Source: Actibacterium atlanticum
Lineage (GTDB): Bacteria; Pseudomonadota; Alphaproteobacteria; Rhodobacterales; Rhodobacteraceae
Reading direction: 5' to 3'
Assembly: GCF_000671395.1 (NCBI RefSeq)
Contig: NZ_AQQY01000007.1
Span: 1 to 64,000, forward strand
DNA length: 64,000 bases
Below the pieces are notes generated by a model. That model ran no database searches. It was not told the DNA's origin and worked only from the letters and a program-made list of their open reading frames with translations. Every line of letters begins with the position of its first letter. The first letter of the stretch is position 1. The position numbers and the translations under genes were made by a program. This document shows positions 54,147 to 62,696 of the stretch, piece after piece.

Positions 54147-56075
54147 ATCCATGCCCAGTTGTGCAAGCAAGGTGCGGAACCTTTCCCGTTCTTCGCGCAC
54201 CAATCGGGCCCCGTTATCCAACGTGTCATATTCCGCACGATCCTCTGTATCGCCGCGCATGGCAGAATCGCGGGCCTGATTATTTTCCCGCAGGTGCCAT
54301 GTCAGGGCTTCGTTTGGCGTGGCGGCCATTTCGGCCTCGGCATGGCTGAGTTCGCTTTCATGGGCGCGGTCGGCAATGAGTTTGGCGAAAGCCTCGGCCA
54401 AGGCAAGCTGCGCCGCCTCCTCATTTCCGGGCGCGCGCAGGGCTGGCACAATCTGCACATGGCCAAGCGAAAACAGGTTTTCAAGAGGCGCAGGGCCAGT
54501 TTCAGCCTCAATCGCGCTTTGCATCAGCGCCGGATCGGTCTGGGCGTGGTTTTGCAACAGGGCATTTTGCAGTTTTTGATGTTCGAAGCTGGTGAAGTTC
54601 AGCTCCTCCAGCTGCGATTCAAACCGGGGCATCAGCCCGGGATAGCGGATCAACAAGGCCAGAATAACGGCTTCGCGCAGCTCTTCGCTGAATCGTTCGG
54701 TGGCCGCCACCAGAGAAGAGGCGCGGGTGCTGGCCAGCGCCGGTGCCGGGGCGTTGCGCGGGCGCCACTTGCCCTTTTGTGCGCCGCGCTTCTGGCCGAA
54801 AAGGTCCCAGCGCAGTCGCTTGATTTCTTCGCCGTAATGGCCACGGATCGACGGGTCCTGAATGCGGGCGATCACCGTGCGCAGATCTTTATCTAGCGCG
54901 GCCTTGCGTTCCGGGCTGTCGAAAACCTTTCCCTCGGTCTCTCGTGACCAAAGAAGCTGCACCATGGGTTGGGCCGCATCCAGCAGTTTGGTCATCGCCC
55001 CTGCCCCGCCTGCACGGATTACGTCATCGGGGTCTTTTCCGGCGGGCATAAGAGCAAAGCGCAGGGATTTGCCGGCCTCCAGCAGCGGCAGGGCCAGATC
55101 AATCGAGCGATGCGCCGCGCGCAGGCCCGCCGTGTCGCCATCCAGCGCGATGATTGGTTCGTTGGCGACGCGCCACAGCAGCTGCAGCTGATTGTCGGTG
55201 ATTGCGGTGCCCAAGGGGGCAACGGCGGCACCAAACCCGGCCTCAGAAAGGGCAATCACATCCATATAGCCTTCGGCAACGATCAGCGGTTGCCCCTTGC
55301 CCGCGGCCTCGCGGGCGGGGCCATGGTTGAACAGCGTGCGGCCTTTGTCGAACAGCTCGGTCTCGGGGCTGTTCAGGTATTTGGCATTGTCATTGGGGTC
55401 CATCGCACGCCCGCCAAAGGCAATTGCCCGCCCGCGCGCATCGCGGATCGGGAACATGATGCGGCCCCGGAACGTGTCATAGGGTTTACCGCCCTTTTGA
55501 CTGGGTTTGGCCAGCCCCGCGGCAAGGATCAGCTCAGGGGCGACATCCTTGGCGACCAGATGGTCCCAAAGCCCCTGCCATGCGTCCGGGGCAAAACCAA
55601 TTTCCCAGCGCTCTTGCGCGGGTTCAGAAAGACCGCGCCCCGCCAGATAGTCGCGCGCGGCGGCGGCGGCCCCGGTTTTCAGCTGCAAGCGGAAATACTG
55701 CACCGCCTGTTCCATGACCTGCACCAGCAGCGTCCGCCGATCAGCCTTTTCCTGTGCTTTGGGATCACGCGCCGGCATCGGCATGCCGGTTTCCTGCGCC
55801 AGAATTTCAACTGCTTCCATAAAACCGACATTCTCGGTTTCACGAATGAACGAGATCGCATCGCCTTTGGCGTGACAGCCAAAGCAGTAATAATAACCTT
55901 TCCGGTCATCCACATGAAAAGAAGCGGTTTTTTCCTGATGGAAGGGGCAAGGCGCCCACATGTCGCCCTTGCCCTGATTGGATTTGCGCTGATCCCACAT
56001 GACCTTTCGGCCCACGACCTGCGAAAGCGAGGTGCGGGTGCGGAGTTCATCAAGGAATCCGGGCGGAAGGCTCAT
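54123..56075 (-). CDS. dnaG: DNA primase
   Basis: 650 residues. The zinc-binding domain has C43-x2-H46 and C64-x2-C67 (PCPFHQ; YYCFGCH). The RNA polymerase domain includes FRGRIMFPIRDARG and the TOPRIM segment with VAEGYMDVIAL and ALDGDTAG. The C-terminal part (about 460-650) is helical and would contact the replicative helicase. It makes primers for replication. It lies upstream of rpoD with a 117-base gap, the common dnaG-rpoD order. Confidence 0.96.
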   Translation of the reverse strand: MSLPPGFLDELRTRTSLSQVVGRKVMWDQRKSNQGKGDMWAPCPFHQEKTASFHVDDRKGYYYCFGCHAKGDAISFIRETENVGFMEAVEILAQETGMPMPARDPKAQEKADRRTLLVQVMEQAVQYFRLQLKTGAAAAARDYLAGRGLSEPAQERWEIGFAPDAWQGLWDHLVAKDVAPELILAAGLAKPSQKGGKPYDTFRGRIMFPIRDARGRAIAFGGRAMDPNDNAKYLNSPETELFDKGRTLFNHGPAREAAGKGQPLIVAEGYMDVIALSEAGFGAAVAPLGTAITDNQLQLLWRVANEPIIALDGDTAGLRAAHRSIDLALPLLEAGKSLRFALMPAGKDPDDVIRAGGAGAMTKLLDAAQPMVQLLWSRETEGKVFDSPERKAALDKDLRTVIARIQDPSIRGHYGEEIKRLRWDLFGQKRGAQKGKWRPRNAPAPALASTRASSLVAATERFSEELREAVILALLIRYPGLMPRFESQLEELNFTSFEHQKLQNALLQNHAQTDPALMQSAIEAETGPAPLENLFSLGHVQIVPALRAPGNEEAAQLALAEAFAKLIADRAHESELSHAEAEMAATPNEALTWHLRENNQARDSAMRGDTEDRAEYDTLDNGARLVREERERFRTLLAQLGMDESNSGGS

Positions 56076-56403
56076 AGGGTTTTATAGCGGTTTCCGGCGC
56101 GGCTGATCCAGCCCCTGAATCCAGCCTCTGAATTTGGTCAGAAACAACACGTCCAGATTGTTTCGCAATCTACACTTGATCGGTTCAGCGCAGTTGCTAA
56201 GCCTGACGCTACGTCACGAAACCGTGTTTTCGTTTACGTTTTGTTAACAAACTGCCGGTTTCCTGCGGTTTGGGTTAACTTCGTGTTTACTTCCTCATTT
56301 TCGCCGTAATTCGGCTAAATTGCCAACACACCCCCTTGCGATAAGTACCGATGCGATACGTGCGCGCTGAGTCCTGTGGCCAGTTCGTCGAAAGGGAAGT
56401 GTT
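56076..56403. promoter_or_regulatory. Intergenic region between dnaG and the tad genes
   Basis: A 328-base region with no convincing gene. It should hold the divergent promoters of dnaG and the pilus genes. It contains TTTA-N7-TTAAC at 56233-56248 and TTAA-N7-TTTAC at 56275-56290. Each differs from the CtrA box by one base and they are mirror images. AT content rises between 56220 and 56320, consistent with promoter DNA. Confidence 0.5.
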
Positions 56404-58161
56404 ATGTTTAATCGTACGGTTCAGAGTCTCACCCCACGCCCCGCCAGCGGGCTGCGTCGACTGGCGCGCAGTTTTGGCCGCAACGAAGAGGGCTCGATGC
56501 TGCTCTTTGGCATGTACATCATGATTGCGATGCTGCTGTGCGCGGGACTGGCGATTGACACCATCCGTTTTGAAGCGCGCCGGATGGAACTGCAAAACAC
56601 GCTGGACCGCGCGGTTCTGGCTGCCGCTGATCTGGATCAGGACGTAGACGCCCGCGCCGTGGTGATCGACTATTTCGATAAGGCTGGCCTGTCGGAATTT
56701 CTGGATACCGACTCGATCAATGTTGATAGTTCAACCGCATCGGGCGAGCTGAGCTTTCGCCGCGTAAACGCCACCGCCACCGCGAACATCACAACGATTT
56801 GGCTACACCTGCTGGGTGTCGACAATTTGCAGGCCACGGCTTACAGCACCGCCGAAGAGGGCATCACCGACCTTGAAGTGTCGCTGGTGGTGGACGTGTC
56901 TGGCTCCATGGGCTGGTCCTCCAGCTCGGGCAACTCCAAGATTTACGAACTGCGTCAGGCGGCAAAAGACTTTGTCTATTACATGCAGTGCAACCCGAAT
57001 GAAGAGCGTGGCTCGGGCGCGGATTGCTCGGTCGAGGAAGGCAAAGTGTCGATCTCTTTGGTGCCTTATGCCGAGCAGGTCACCGCCGGTGAGGAGCTGC
57101 TGGATTACATGCATGTCACCGCCGAGCATGACTATTCGCACTGCGTAACCTTCAGCGCAGATGACATGCTGACCACCACGATCCCGCTGGAAGACGATCC
57201 TGACAATCCAGACCCTTTGCAGCGCACGGGGCACTTTGATCCGTGGAACAACGGAACCTGGGCCAGCAACAACAGCCGGACCTGCCGCACGAACAACTGG
57301 CGTAAAATCCGCCCCGTGCAGGGCGATTACGTACAGCTTATCAATTATATCGACGATCTGAGCGCCGGCGGGAACACCTCCATCGACGTGGGCATGAAGT
57401 GGGGCGCCGCCCTGCTGGACCCCAGCATGCGCGACACCGTCATTGATCTGATCGGCCACAACGATGATGACGGCAACCCCGATCCTATCGTCGACGCCGT
57501 CTTCTTTGATCGTCCTTACAGCTATACGCAGGACTACATGATGAAGGTGATCGTGCTGATGACCGATGGGGTGAACACCGATCAGCACTATCTGAAAGAC
57601 GGGTATCGCGAAGGTGACTCTCCCGTATGGCGGAACACCCATTATTCGGATCGGTATTCGATCTACAAAGAAAGCACCGGCAAATACTATTATACCCACA
57701 ACGGTACATGGAATGATTACCCGTACGGGGATGCAGATGGTGAGCCTATTACCGTGACCAACACCTATTGCACCTGGTCGTGGTGGTATGGGCGCCGTTG
57801 CTGGACCGAAACCGAGACCACCTATGAACAACAGCCCGGTTCTGCCGTGCAGATGACTTATCCTGAGGTCTGGGACAAATTCACCACCGACTGGTTTGGC
57901 GACTGGTCCTGGCTGGAAGACCCCGAAACCCACTGGGGCAATGGCACCAAGAACACCCGTCTGTCGCAAATCTGTGCTGCTGCGCGTGCGCAAGGGATCA
58001 TCGTCTATACCATTGGCTTCGAGGTGTCGGGCAACGCCGATGACGTGATGTCAGACTGCGCCAGCACGCCGGGCCACTACTTCGCGGCAGACGGCACCAA
58101 CCTGTCTGAAACCTTCGGCGTTATCGCCAGTTCCATTAACCAGTTGAGGCTGACCCAATAA
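56404..58161 (+). CDS. TadG-like pilus protein with von Willebrand A domain
   Basis: 585 residues. A short cytoplasmic tail is followed by one membrane span (about 32-52) in the Flp/Tad pseudopilin-like context (NEEGSMLLFGMYIM). The VWA domain has the MIDAS start D164-V-S-G-S, with TSID and MTDGVN later. A long insert rich in Tyr, Trp and Gly (about 410-480, with CTWSWWYGRRCW) lies between MIDAS parts. It probably acts at the cell surface in Tad pilus assembly or adhesion. It overlaps the next gene by one base (TAATG). Confidence 0.82.
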   Translation: MFNRTVQSLTPRPASGLRRLARSFGRNEEGSMLLFGMYIMIAMLLCAGLAIDTIRFEARRMELQNTLDRAVLAAADLDQDVDARAVVIDYFDKAGLSEFLDTDSINVDSSTASGELSFRRVNATATANITTIWLHLLGVDNLQATAYSTAEEGITDLEVSLVVDVSGSMGWSSSSGNSKIYELRQAAKDFVYYMQCNPNEERGSGADCSVEEGKVSISLVPYAEQVTAGEELLDYMHVTAEHDYSHCVTFSADDMLTTTIPLEDDPDNPDPLQRTGHFDPWNNGTWASNNSRTCRTNNWRKIRPVQGDYVQLINYIDDLSAGGNTSIDVGMKWGAALLDPSMRDTVIDLIGHNDDDGNPDPIVDAVFFDRPYSYTQDYMMKVIVLMTDGVNTDQHYLKDGYREGDSPVWRNTHYSDRYSIYKESTGKYYYTHNGTWNDYPYGDADGEPITVTNTYCTWSWWYGRRCWTETETTYEQQPGSAVQMTYPEVWDKFTTDWFGDWSWLEDPETHWGNGTKNTRLSQICAAARAQGIIVYTIGFEVSGNADDVMSDCASTPGHYFAADGTNLSETFGVIASSINQLRLTQ

Positions 58162-58757
58162 TGCGGCGCTTTACTTCTTTCACCCCTATGTGGATGCGCC
58201 TGCGCGGCTTTGCTGCTGACGAGCGCGGCACAACCACCGTGGCCTTCGTCATGATGATGCCCGTGGTGTATTTCACCTTCCTTTGGGCGTTCGAGCTGTC
58301 TTGGCTCAAGGCGCGCCATGCGGTTCTGAACCACAGCGTGGATATGGCCGTGCGCGATCTGCGTCTGGGCAGCTTTCCGGATATTTCGGGGGATCAGCTG
58401 GTCAGTCAGATCTGCGAATATGGCGGTGATTTTCTGGGCGGGGAATGCTCGGATGACATTCGCGTTGCGCTTATCGAAGTCTCGACGGATGTCTGGAGCA
58501 TCGCGGATGACTTGCAGCAATGCCAAAACCGCGGCGCCACAGTAAGCCCGGTGATCTACTTTGACCCCGCGACCGAGAACTCGTTGATGATCCTTCATGT
58601 CTGCCTGTTGGTCGACCCGATCTTCCCGGGCACCAAGCTGGCCAATCGTCTGCAGGACCATGACGGGGACAGCAATTTCGAGGAGGGCGAATCCGGCATT
58701 CGCCTGCATTCGACATCGGCCTTCGCGGTTGAACCAGGCGGAGCATCTGAATCATGA
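58161..58757 (+). CDS. TadE/TadG-type pseudopilin 1
   Basis: 198 residues with an N-terminal DERGTTTVAFVMMMPVVYFTFLWAFE segment split by the membrane, the TadE-like layout in which a charged residue precedes the span. The rest (about 50-198) is periplasmic with several cysteines. It starts at the TadG stop and overlaps the next gene by four bases, so the three form one unit. Confidence 0.78.
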   Translation: MRRFTSFTPMWMRLRGFAADERGTTTVAFVMMMPVVYFTFLWAFELSWLKARHAVLNHSVDMAVRDLRLGSFPDISGDQLVSQICEYGGDFLGGECSDDIRVALIEVSTDVWSIADDLQQCQNRGATVSPVIYFDPATENSLMILHVCLLVDPIFPGTKLANRLQDHDGDSNFEEGESGIRLHSTSAFAVEPGGASES

Positions 58758-59338
58758 TTACGTCAATCCGCAACGCGTGCGCCCGGTTCTGGGCGGAAGA
58801 AGATGCCAACATCCTGGCCGAGGGTGTGATGATCCTGCCCTTCATCGCCCTGTTTTACGTCGGCATAGTGGACTATTTCCAAACCTATGCGGCAAAGGCC
58901 ACCAATATCCGCGCGGCCTATACGATCAGCGACATTCTAAGCCGCGAAGACACCTCGGTGAATGCTAACTATATTGACGGCCTGCATACTGTCTTCAGCT
59001 ATCTGACGCTGGATGCGGGTGCCAACCCGGAAATTCGGGTCACTGTGGTCTATTGCGAAGACAACTGCGGGCTGGAGGATACGGGCCGCGTGTTGCGCAT
59101 GGACTGGTCATATGGGGTTGGCAAGTCGGCTTTGGTTGAAGGTCAGCTTAGCGAATTTGACGACAAAATCCCGGTTATGAGCACCGGAGACCGGGCGATT
59201 CTGGTCGAAACAACGGTCGACTACACCCCAGCGTTTGAATCTGTCGGGCTGGACGATGTGACGTTTGAAAACATCATTGTCACCCGGCCACGCTGGGTTC
59301 CGATCATGTGTTTTGAAGGGATCAACTGCAACAGCTGA
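58754..59338 (+). CDS. TadE-type pseudopilin 2
   Basis: 194 residues. EEDANILAEGVMILPFIALFY gives the TadE-like acidic residue followed by the membrane span (about 22-45). The remaining periplasmic domain carries two cysteine pairs (VYCEDNC; MCFEGINC). Last of the three pilus genes, ending right at the stop of the convergent gene. The core Tad machinery (prepilin, ATPase, secretin) is not in the window. Confidence 0.78.
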   Translation: MITSIRNACARFWAEEDANILAEGVMILPFIALFYVGIVDYFQTYAAKATNIRAAYTISDILSREDTSVNANYIDGLHTVFSYLTLDAGANPEIRVTVVYCEDNCGLEDTGRVLRMDWSYGVGKSALVEGQLSEFDDKIPVMSTGDRAILVETTVDYTPAFESVGLDDVTFENIIVTRPRWVPIMCFEGINCNS

Positions 59339-59827
59339 TCATCCGGTTTCGTCGGCCTGATCCCGTTCGCGCAACATCGCCTCGATCATTTCGGCCATCG
59401 CCTTACAATGCGGGGCGCTGGTCACGCCCCCCACCCCAACACGACGTCCCAGGCGCCACCACAGCCCTGGTGCCCAGCTGCGTTGGCCGGATGTGTGGGT
59501 CACAATGGTGAATCCGTTCGACGGTTTTATGGAAAAAGTGCCGCGGTCCAGCTCTTTGATGTCGTCGATCCGGGCCAGCTCTTGCCCGGCGCTGTCGCGC
59601 AAAACATCCGGGTAAAGTTCCAGGCTTAGCGCCGTGGCGCGGCGCATCATTTCAGCCTGATACAGGACCGCCAGGCCAAGGATCAGCAAAAAGATCTGCC
59701 AGAACAAAGAGTCATGCCCACGCGTCAAGGCGATGAAGACCGAAACCGCCCCCAATACCAGCAGCATGGAAATCCCGATCACCCGTCGTGCGGGAGACGT
59801 TGAAAGCGTGAACAACGGTTCTGACAT
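59339..59827 (-). CDS. Two-span membrane protein, PH-like C-terminal part
   Basis: 162 residues from the ATG at 59827, with GGAAGGG before it; the frame continues open to 60070 but that part runs across the next promoter. Two membrane spans (about 15-34 and 40-58) precede a soluble beta-rich region (about 65-135; IDDIKELDRGTFSIKPSNGF) that looks like a small PH-type domain, and a short acidic helix ends it. Function unknown. Confidence 0.65.
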   Translation of the reverse strand: MSEPLFTLSTSPARRVIGISMLLVLGAVSVFIALTRGHDSLFWQIFLLILGLAVLYQAEMMRRATALSLELYPDVLRDSAGQELARIDDIKELDRGTFSIKPSNGFTIVTHTSGQRSWAPGLWWRLGRRVGVGGVTSAPHCKAMAEMIEAMLRERDQADETG

Positions 59828-59984
59828 GGAGACCCTTCCCTTCGTGTGGTTCCGCTCTAGCGCGCCCGGCACCAAAGGTCGAGCCATGTTGCAACCAGCG
59901 AGATGCCGCCACAAGCGCAAACCCCACGGCTTGCCCGCGCCTATACGGCCAAGATACAGTGCAGCGAATCCAATTGGGGACGTC

Positions 59985-60284
59985 ATGAAACGTATCGTTG
60001 CGACAGGTTTGATCGCCATCACGTGCGCCAGCTGCACGCAGTTCCCCGAGGTGGATACCGCGATGAACACCCGCGGTTATGACACCGTTTTCCCGACCCT
60101 TGCCCCTACGGATGATGTGATTGGCACACAACAGGCGCCGCGTCTGGATGATGACAGCGCCGCGGCGCTGATCCGGCGCGCGGCGTGGTTGCGCCAGCGC
60201 GCGGCCCAACTGCGGGGCCAAAACGTGCTGAGTTCTACCGAGCGCGCGCGTCTGCAAAGCGCCGTCACGCAGCATGGTGGTTGA
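59985..60284 (+). CDS. Small lipoprotein
   Basis: 99 residues. The signal ends with cysteines C14 and C17 (AITCASCTQF), and C17 best fits the lipidated residue. A Pro/Asp linker is followed by an Arg/Ala-rich helix (about 60-95, RRAAWLRQRAAQL). GGGGACGTC precedes the ATG. It lies 78 bases before hom and could be cotranscribed. No family recognised. Confidence 0.65.
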   Translation: MKRIVATGLIAITCASCTQFPEVDTAMNTRGYDTVFPTLAPTDDVIGTQQAPRLDDDSAAALIRRAAWLRQRAAQLRGQNVLSSTERARLQSAVTQHGG

Positions 60285-60292
60285 CGCTCTGA

Positions 60293-60318
60293 CGCGTTGC
60301 ATGCCGGGGCGCAACGCG
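60293..60318 (+). other. Hairpin between the small lipoprotein gene and hom
   Basis: Perfect 8-bp stem CGCGTTGC / GCAACGCG with a 10-base loop and no T-run, located 45 bases before the hom ATG. Could be a processing or attenuation element. Confidence 0.35.
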
Positions 60319-60362
60319 CTAACACCGCCGCAACCAAAATTCCACTACGGGAGCCTCCGTTC

Positions 60363-61649
60363 ATGACCACTCCTTTGCGCCTTGGCATTGCCGGGCTGGG
60401 CACCGTCGGTGTCGGCGTCGTCAAAATCATCCAGCAGCGTGCCAATCTTCTGGCCGCACGCACCGGGCGCCCGATCGAGATCACCTGTGTCTCGGCCCGC
60501 TCGCGCAGCAAGGATCGCGGTGTCGATCTGTCGGCCTATGGTTGGGAAGACGATCCCGTTGCCATGGCCAAGCGCGACGACGTGGATGTGTTCGTTGAAC
60601 TGATGGGCGGCGAAGACGGTCCGGCCAAAGCCGGCACCGAAGCCGCGATTGCAGCCGGCAAAGATGTGGTCACCGCCAACAAAGCGATGCTGGCCGTGCA
60701 TGGTCAGGAATTGGCCGAGCTGGCCGAAGACGCCGGTCAGTTGATCCGGTTTGAGGCCGCCGTCGCCGGTGGCATCCCGGTGATCAAAGCGCTGACCGAA
60801 GGGTTGGCCGGCAACCAGATCGACCGCGTCATGGGCGTGATGAACGGCACCTGCAACTACATCCTGACCCGGATGGAAAGCGCCGGGCTGCCCTATGATG
60901 AAGTGTTCGAAGAGGCCAACCAGCTTGGTTATCTGGAGGCTGACCCGAACCTGGATGTGGGCGGGATTGATGCGGGCCACAAGCTGGCGCTTTTGTCGGC
61001 GATTGCCTTTGGCACCAAGGTCGATTTCGGCGGAGTTGAGCTGGAAGGCATCGGTCAGGTCACGATTGAGGACATCCATCAGGCCGCCGATATGGGCTTT
61101 CGCATCAAGTTGCTGGGCGTTGCACAGCTGACCGGGCGCGGGCTGGAACAGCGTATGACGCCCTGCCTTGTGCCCGCCGCAAGCCCGCTGGGCCAGTTGG
61201 AAGGCGGCACCAACATGGTGGTGCTGGAAGGCGACGCCGTGGGCCAGATCGTACTGCGTGGCGCCGGAGCGGGCGAAGGCCCGACAGCCAGCGCCGTGCT
61301 GTCTGACGTGCTGGACATCGCGCGGGGTATCCGCCTGTCAACTTTCGGCCAGCCCGCCAAGGGGCTGGAAAAGATGCGCCGGGCGCGCGTCGATTCCGCG
61401 GCGCCTTATTACCTGCGTCTGGAGCTGCAGGACAAACCGGGCGCGCTGGCCAAAATCGCCACCGTTCTAGGCGAGTCCGGCGTGTCGATTGATCGGATGC
61501 GTCAGTACGGCCATTCCGAGCCAACAGCGCCGGTTTTGATCGTCACGCACAAGACAACCCGCGATGCACTGGATCAGGCGCTTAGCGGTTTTGCTGAAAC
61601 TGGCGTCGTTTCGGGCAATCCTGTTGCGTTGCGCATCGAGCAGGTCTGA
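60363..61649 (+). CDS. hom: Homoserine dehydrogenase
   Basis: 428 residues from the ATG at 60363. The Rossmann motif GIAGLGTVGVGVV is followed by KDVVTANKAMLA and the catalytic block GVMNGTCNYILTRM. The C-terminal ACT domain (about 350-425, LELQDKPGALAKIATVLGE) suggests threonine feedback. It reduces aspartate semialdehyde to homoserine for Thr, Met and Ile. The start is chosen for GGGAGCC upstream. glpX follows 84 bases later on the same strand. Confidence 0.95.
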   Translation: MTTPLRLGIAGLGTVGVGVVKIIQQRANLLAARTGRPIEITCVSARSRSKDRGVDLSAYGWEDDPVAMAKRDDVDVFVELMGGEDGPAKAGTEAAIAAGKDVVTANKAMLAVHGQELAELAEDAGQLIRFEAAVAGGIPVIKALTEGLAGNQIDRVMGVMNGTCNYILTRMESAGLPYDEVFEEANQLGYLEADPNLDVGGIDAGHKLALLSAIAFGTKVDFGGVELEGIGQVTIEDIHQAADMGFRIKLLGVAQLTGRGLEQRMTPCLVPAASPLGQLEGGTNMVVLEGDAVGQIVLRGAGAGEGPTASAVLSDVLDIARGIRLSTFGQPAKGLEKMRRARVDSAAPYYLRLELQDKPGALAKIATVLGESGVSIDRMRQYGHSEPTAPVLIVTHKTTRDALDQALSGFAETGVVSGNPVALRIEQV

Positions 61650-61733
61650 CGAAACGCCCTTCGTCTTGTGCGCGTTGCACGGGGCGGATAAACCCAGACC
61701 GAATGCCACACTTCTTTTCAGGGAACCTCCCCC

Positions 61734-62696
61734 ATGTCGAAAATTGATTTCAACGACCGTATGCTCTCGCTGGGTCTGGCCCGCGTCTCCGAAGCCGCTG
61801 CCATGGCCTCAGCCAAACTGGTTGGCCGCGGTGATGAAAAAGCCGCTGACCAGGCCGCTGTGAACGCCATGCGCGACCAGCTGAACAAACTGGACATCCA
61901 GGGCGTTGTGGTGATCGGTGAAGGCGAACGCGACGAGGCCCCGATGTTGTACATCGGCGAGGAAGTTGGCGCGGGCACCGGCCCCGAAGTCGACATCGCG
62001 CTGGACCCGCTGGAAGGCACCACCCTGACCGCCAAAGACATGCCCAACGCCCTGACCGTGATCGCCATGGCACCGCGCGGCACGCTGTTGCACGCGCCCG
62101 ACACCTATATGGAAAAGCTGGCCATCGGCCCGGGCTATCCCAAGGATGTGGTGTCTTTGGACATGTCGCCGCGCGAACGCGTTGAAGCTTTGGCCAAGGC
62201 AAAAGGCTGTGACGCAGATGACATCACCGTCTGCGTTCTGGAACGCCCGCGCCACGAAGACACCATTGCCGAGATCCGCGAAACCGGCGCCGCGATCCGC
62301 CTGATCACCGATGGTGATGTGGCTGGTGTGATCCATTGCGCCGAGGCCGAAATCACCGGCATCGACATGTACATGGGCTCGGGCGGTGCGCCCGAAGGCG
62401 TTTTGGCCGCTTCGGCGCTGAAATGCATGGGCGGTCAGATGTGGGGCAAGCTGTTGTTCCGCAACGATGACGAACGTGGCCGTGCCGCCAAAGCCGGTAT
62501 TACCGATCTGGACCGCATCTATTCGCGCGATGAACTGGTCACCGCAGACGTGATCTTTGCGGCCACCGGCGTCACCGATGGCTCGGTCGTGAGCGGTATC
62601 AAACGCGAACCCACTCACCTGACCACTGAGACGATCCTGATGCGTTCGAAAACCGGGTCGGTGCGGCGCATGGTTTACCGCAACCCGATCAAGTGA
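61734..62696 (+). CDS. glpX: Class II fructose-1,6-bisphosphatase
   Basis: 320 residues. The metal-binding blocks GEGERDEAPMLYIGEEVG and DIALDPLEGT are those of GlpX, unrelated to class I Fbp. The conserved GGAPEGVLAASALKCMGG segment is also complete. It dephosphorylates fructose-1,6-bisphosphate in gluconeogenesis, or in a Calvin cycle if present. The stop overlaps the GTG of recJ (GTGA). Confidence 0.95.
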   Translation: MSKIDFNDRMLSLGLARVSEAAAMASAKLVGRGDEKAADQAAVNAMRDQLNKLDIQGVVVIGEGERDEAPMLYIGEEVGAGTGPEVDIALDPLEGTTLTAKDMPNALTVIAMAPRGTLLHAPDTYMEKLAIGPGYPKDVVSLDMSPRERVEALAKAKGCDADDITVCVLERPRHEDTIAEIRETGAAIRLITDGDVAGVIHCAEAEITGIDMYMGSGGAPEGVLAASALKCMGGQMWGKLLFRNDDERGRAAKAGITDLDRIYSRDELVTADVIFAATGVTDGSVVSGIKREPTHLTTETILMRSKTGSVRRMVYRNPIK

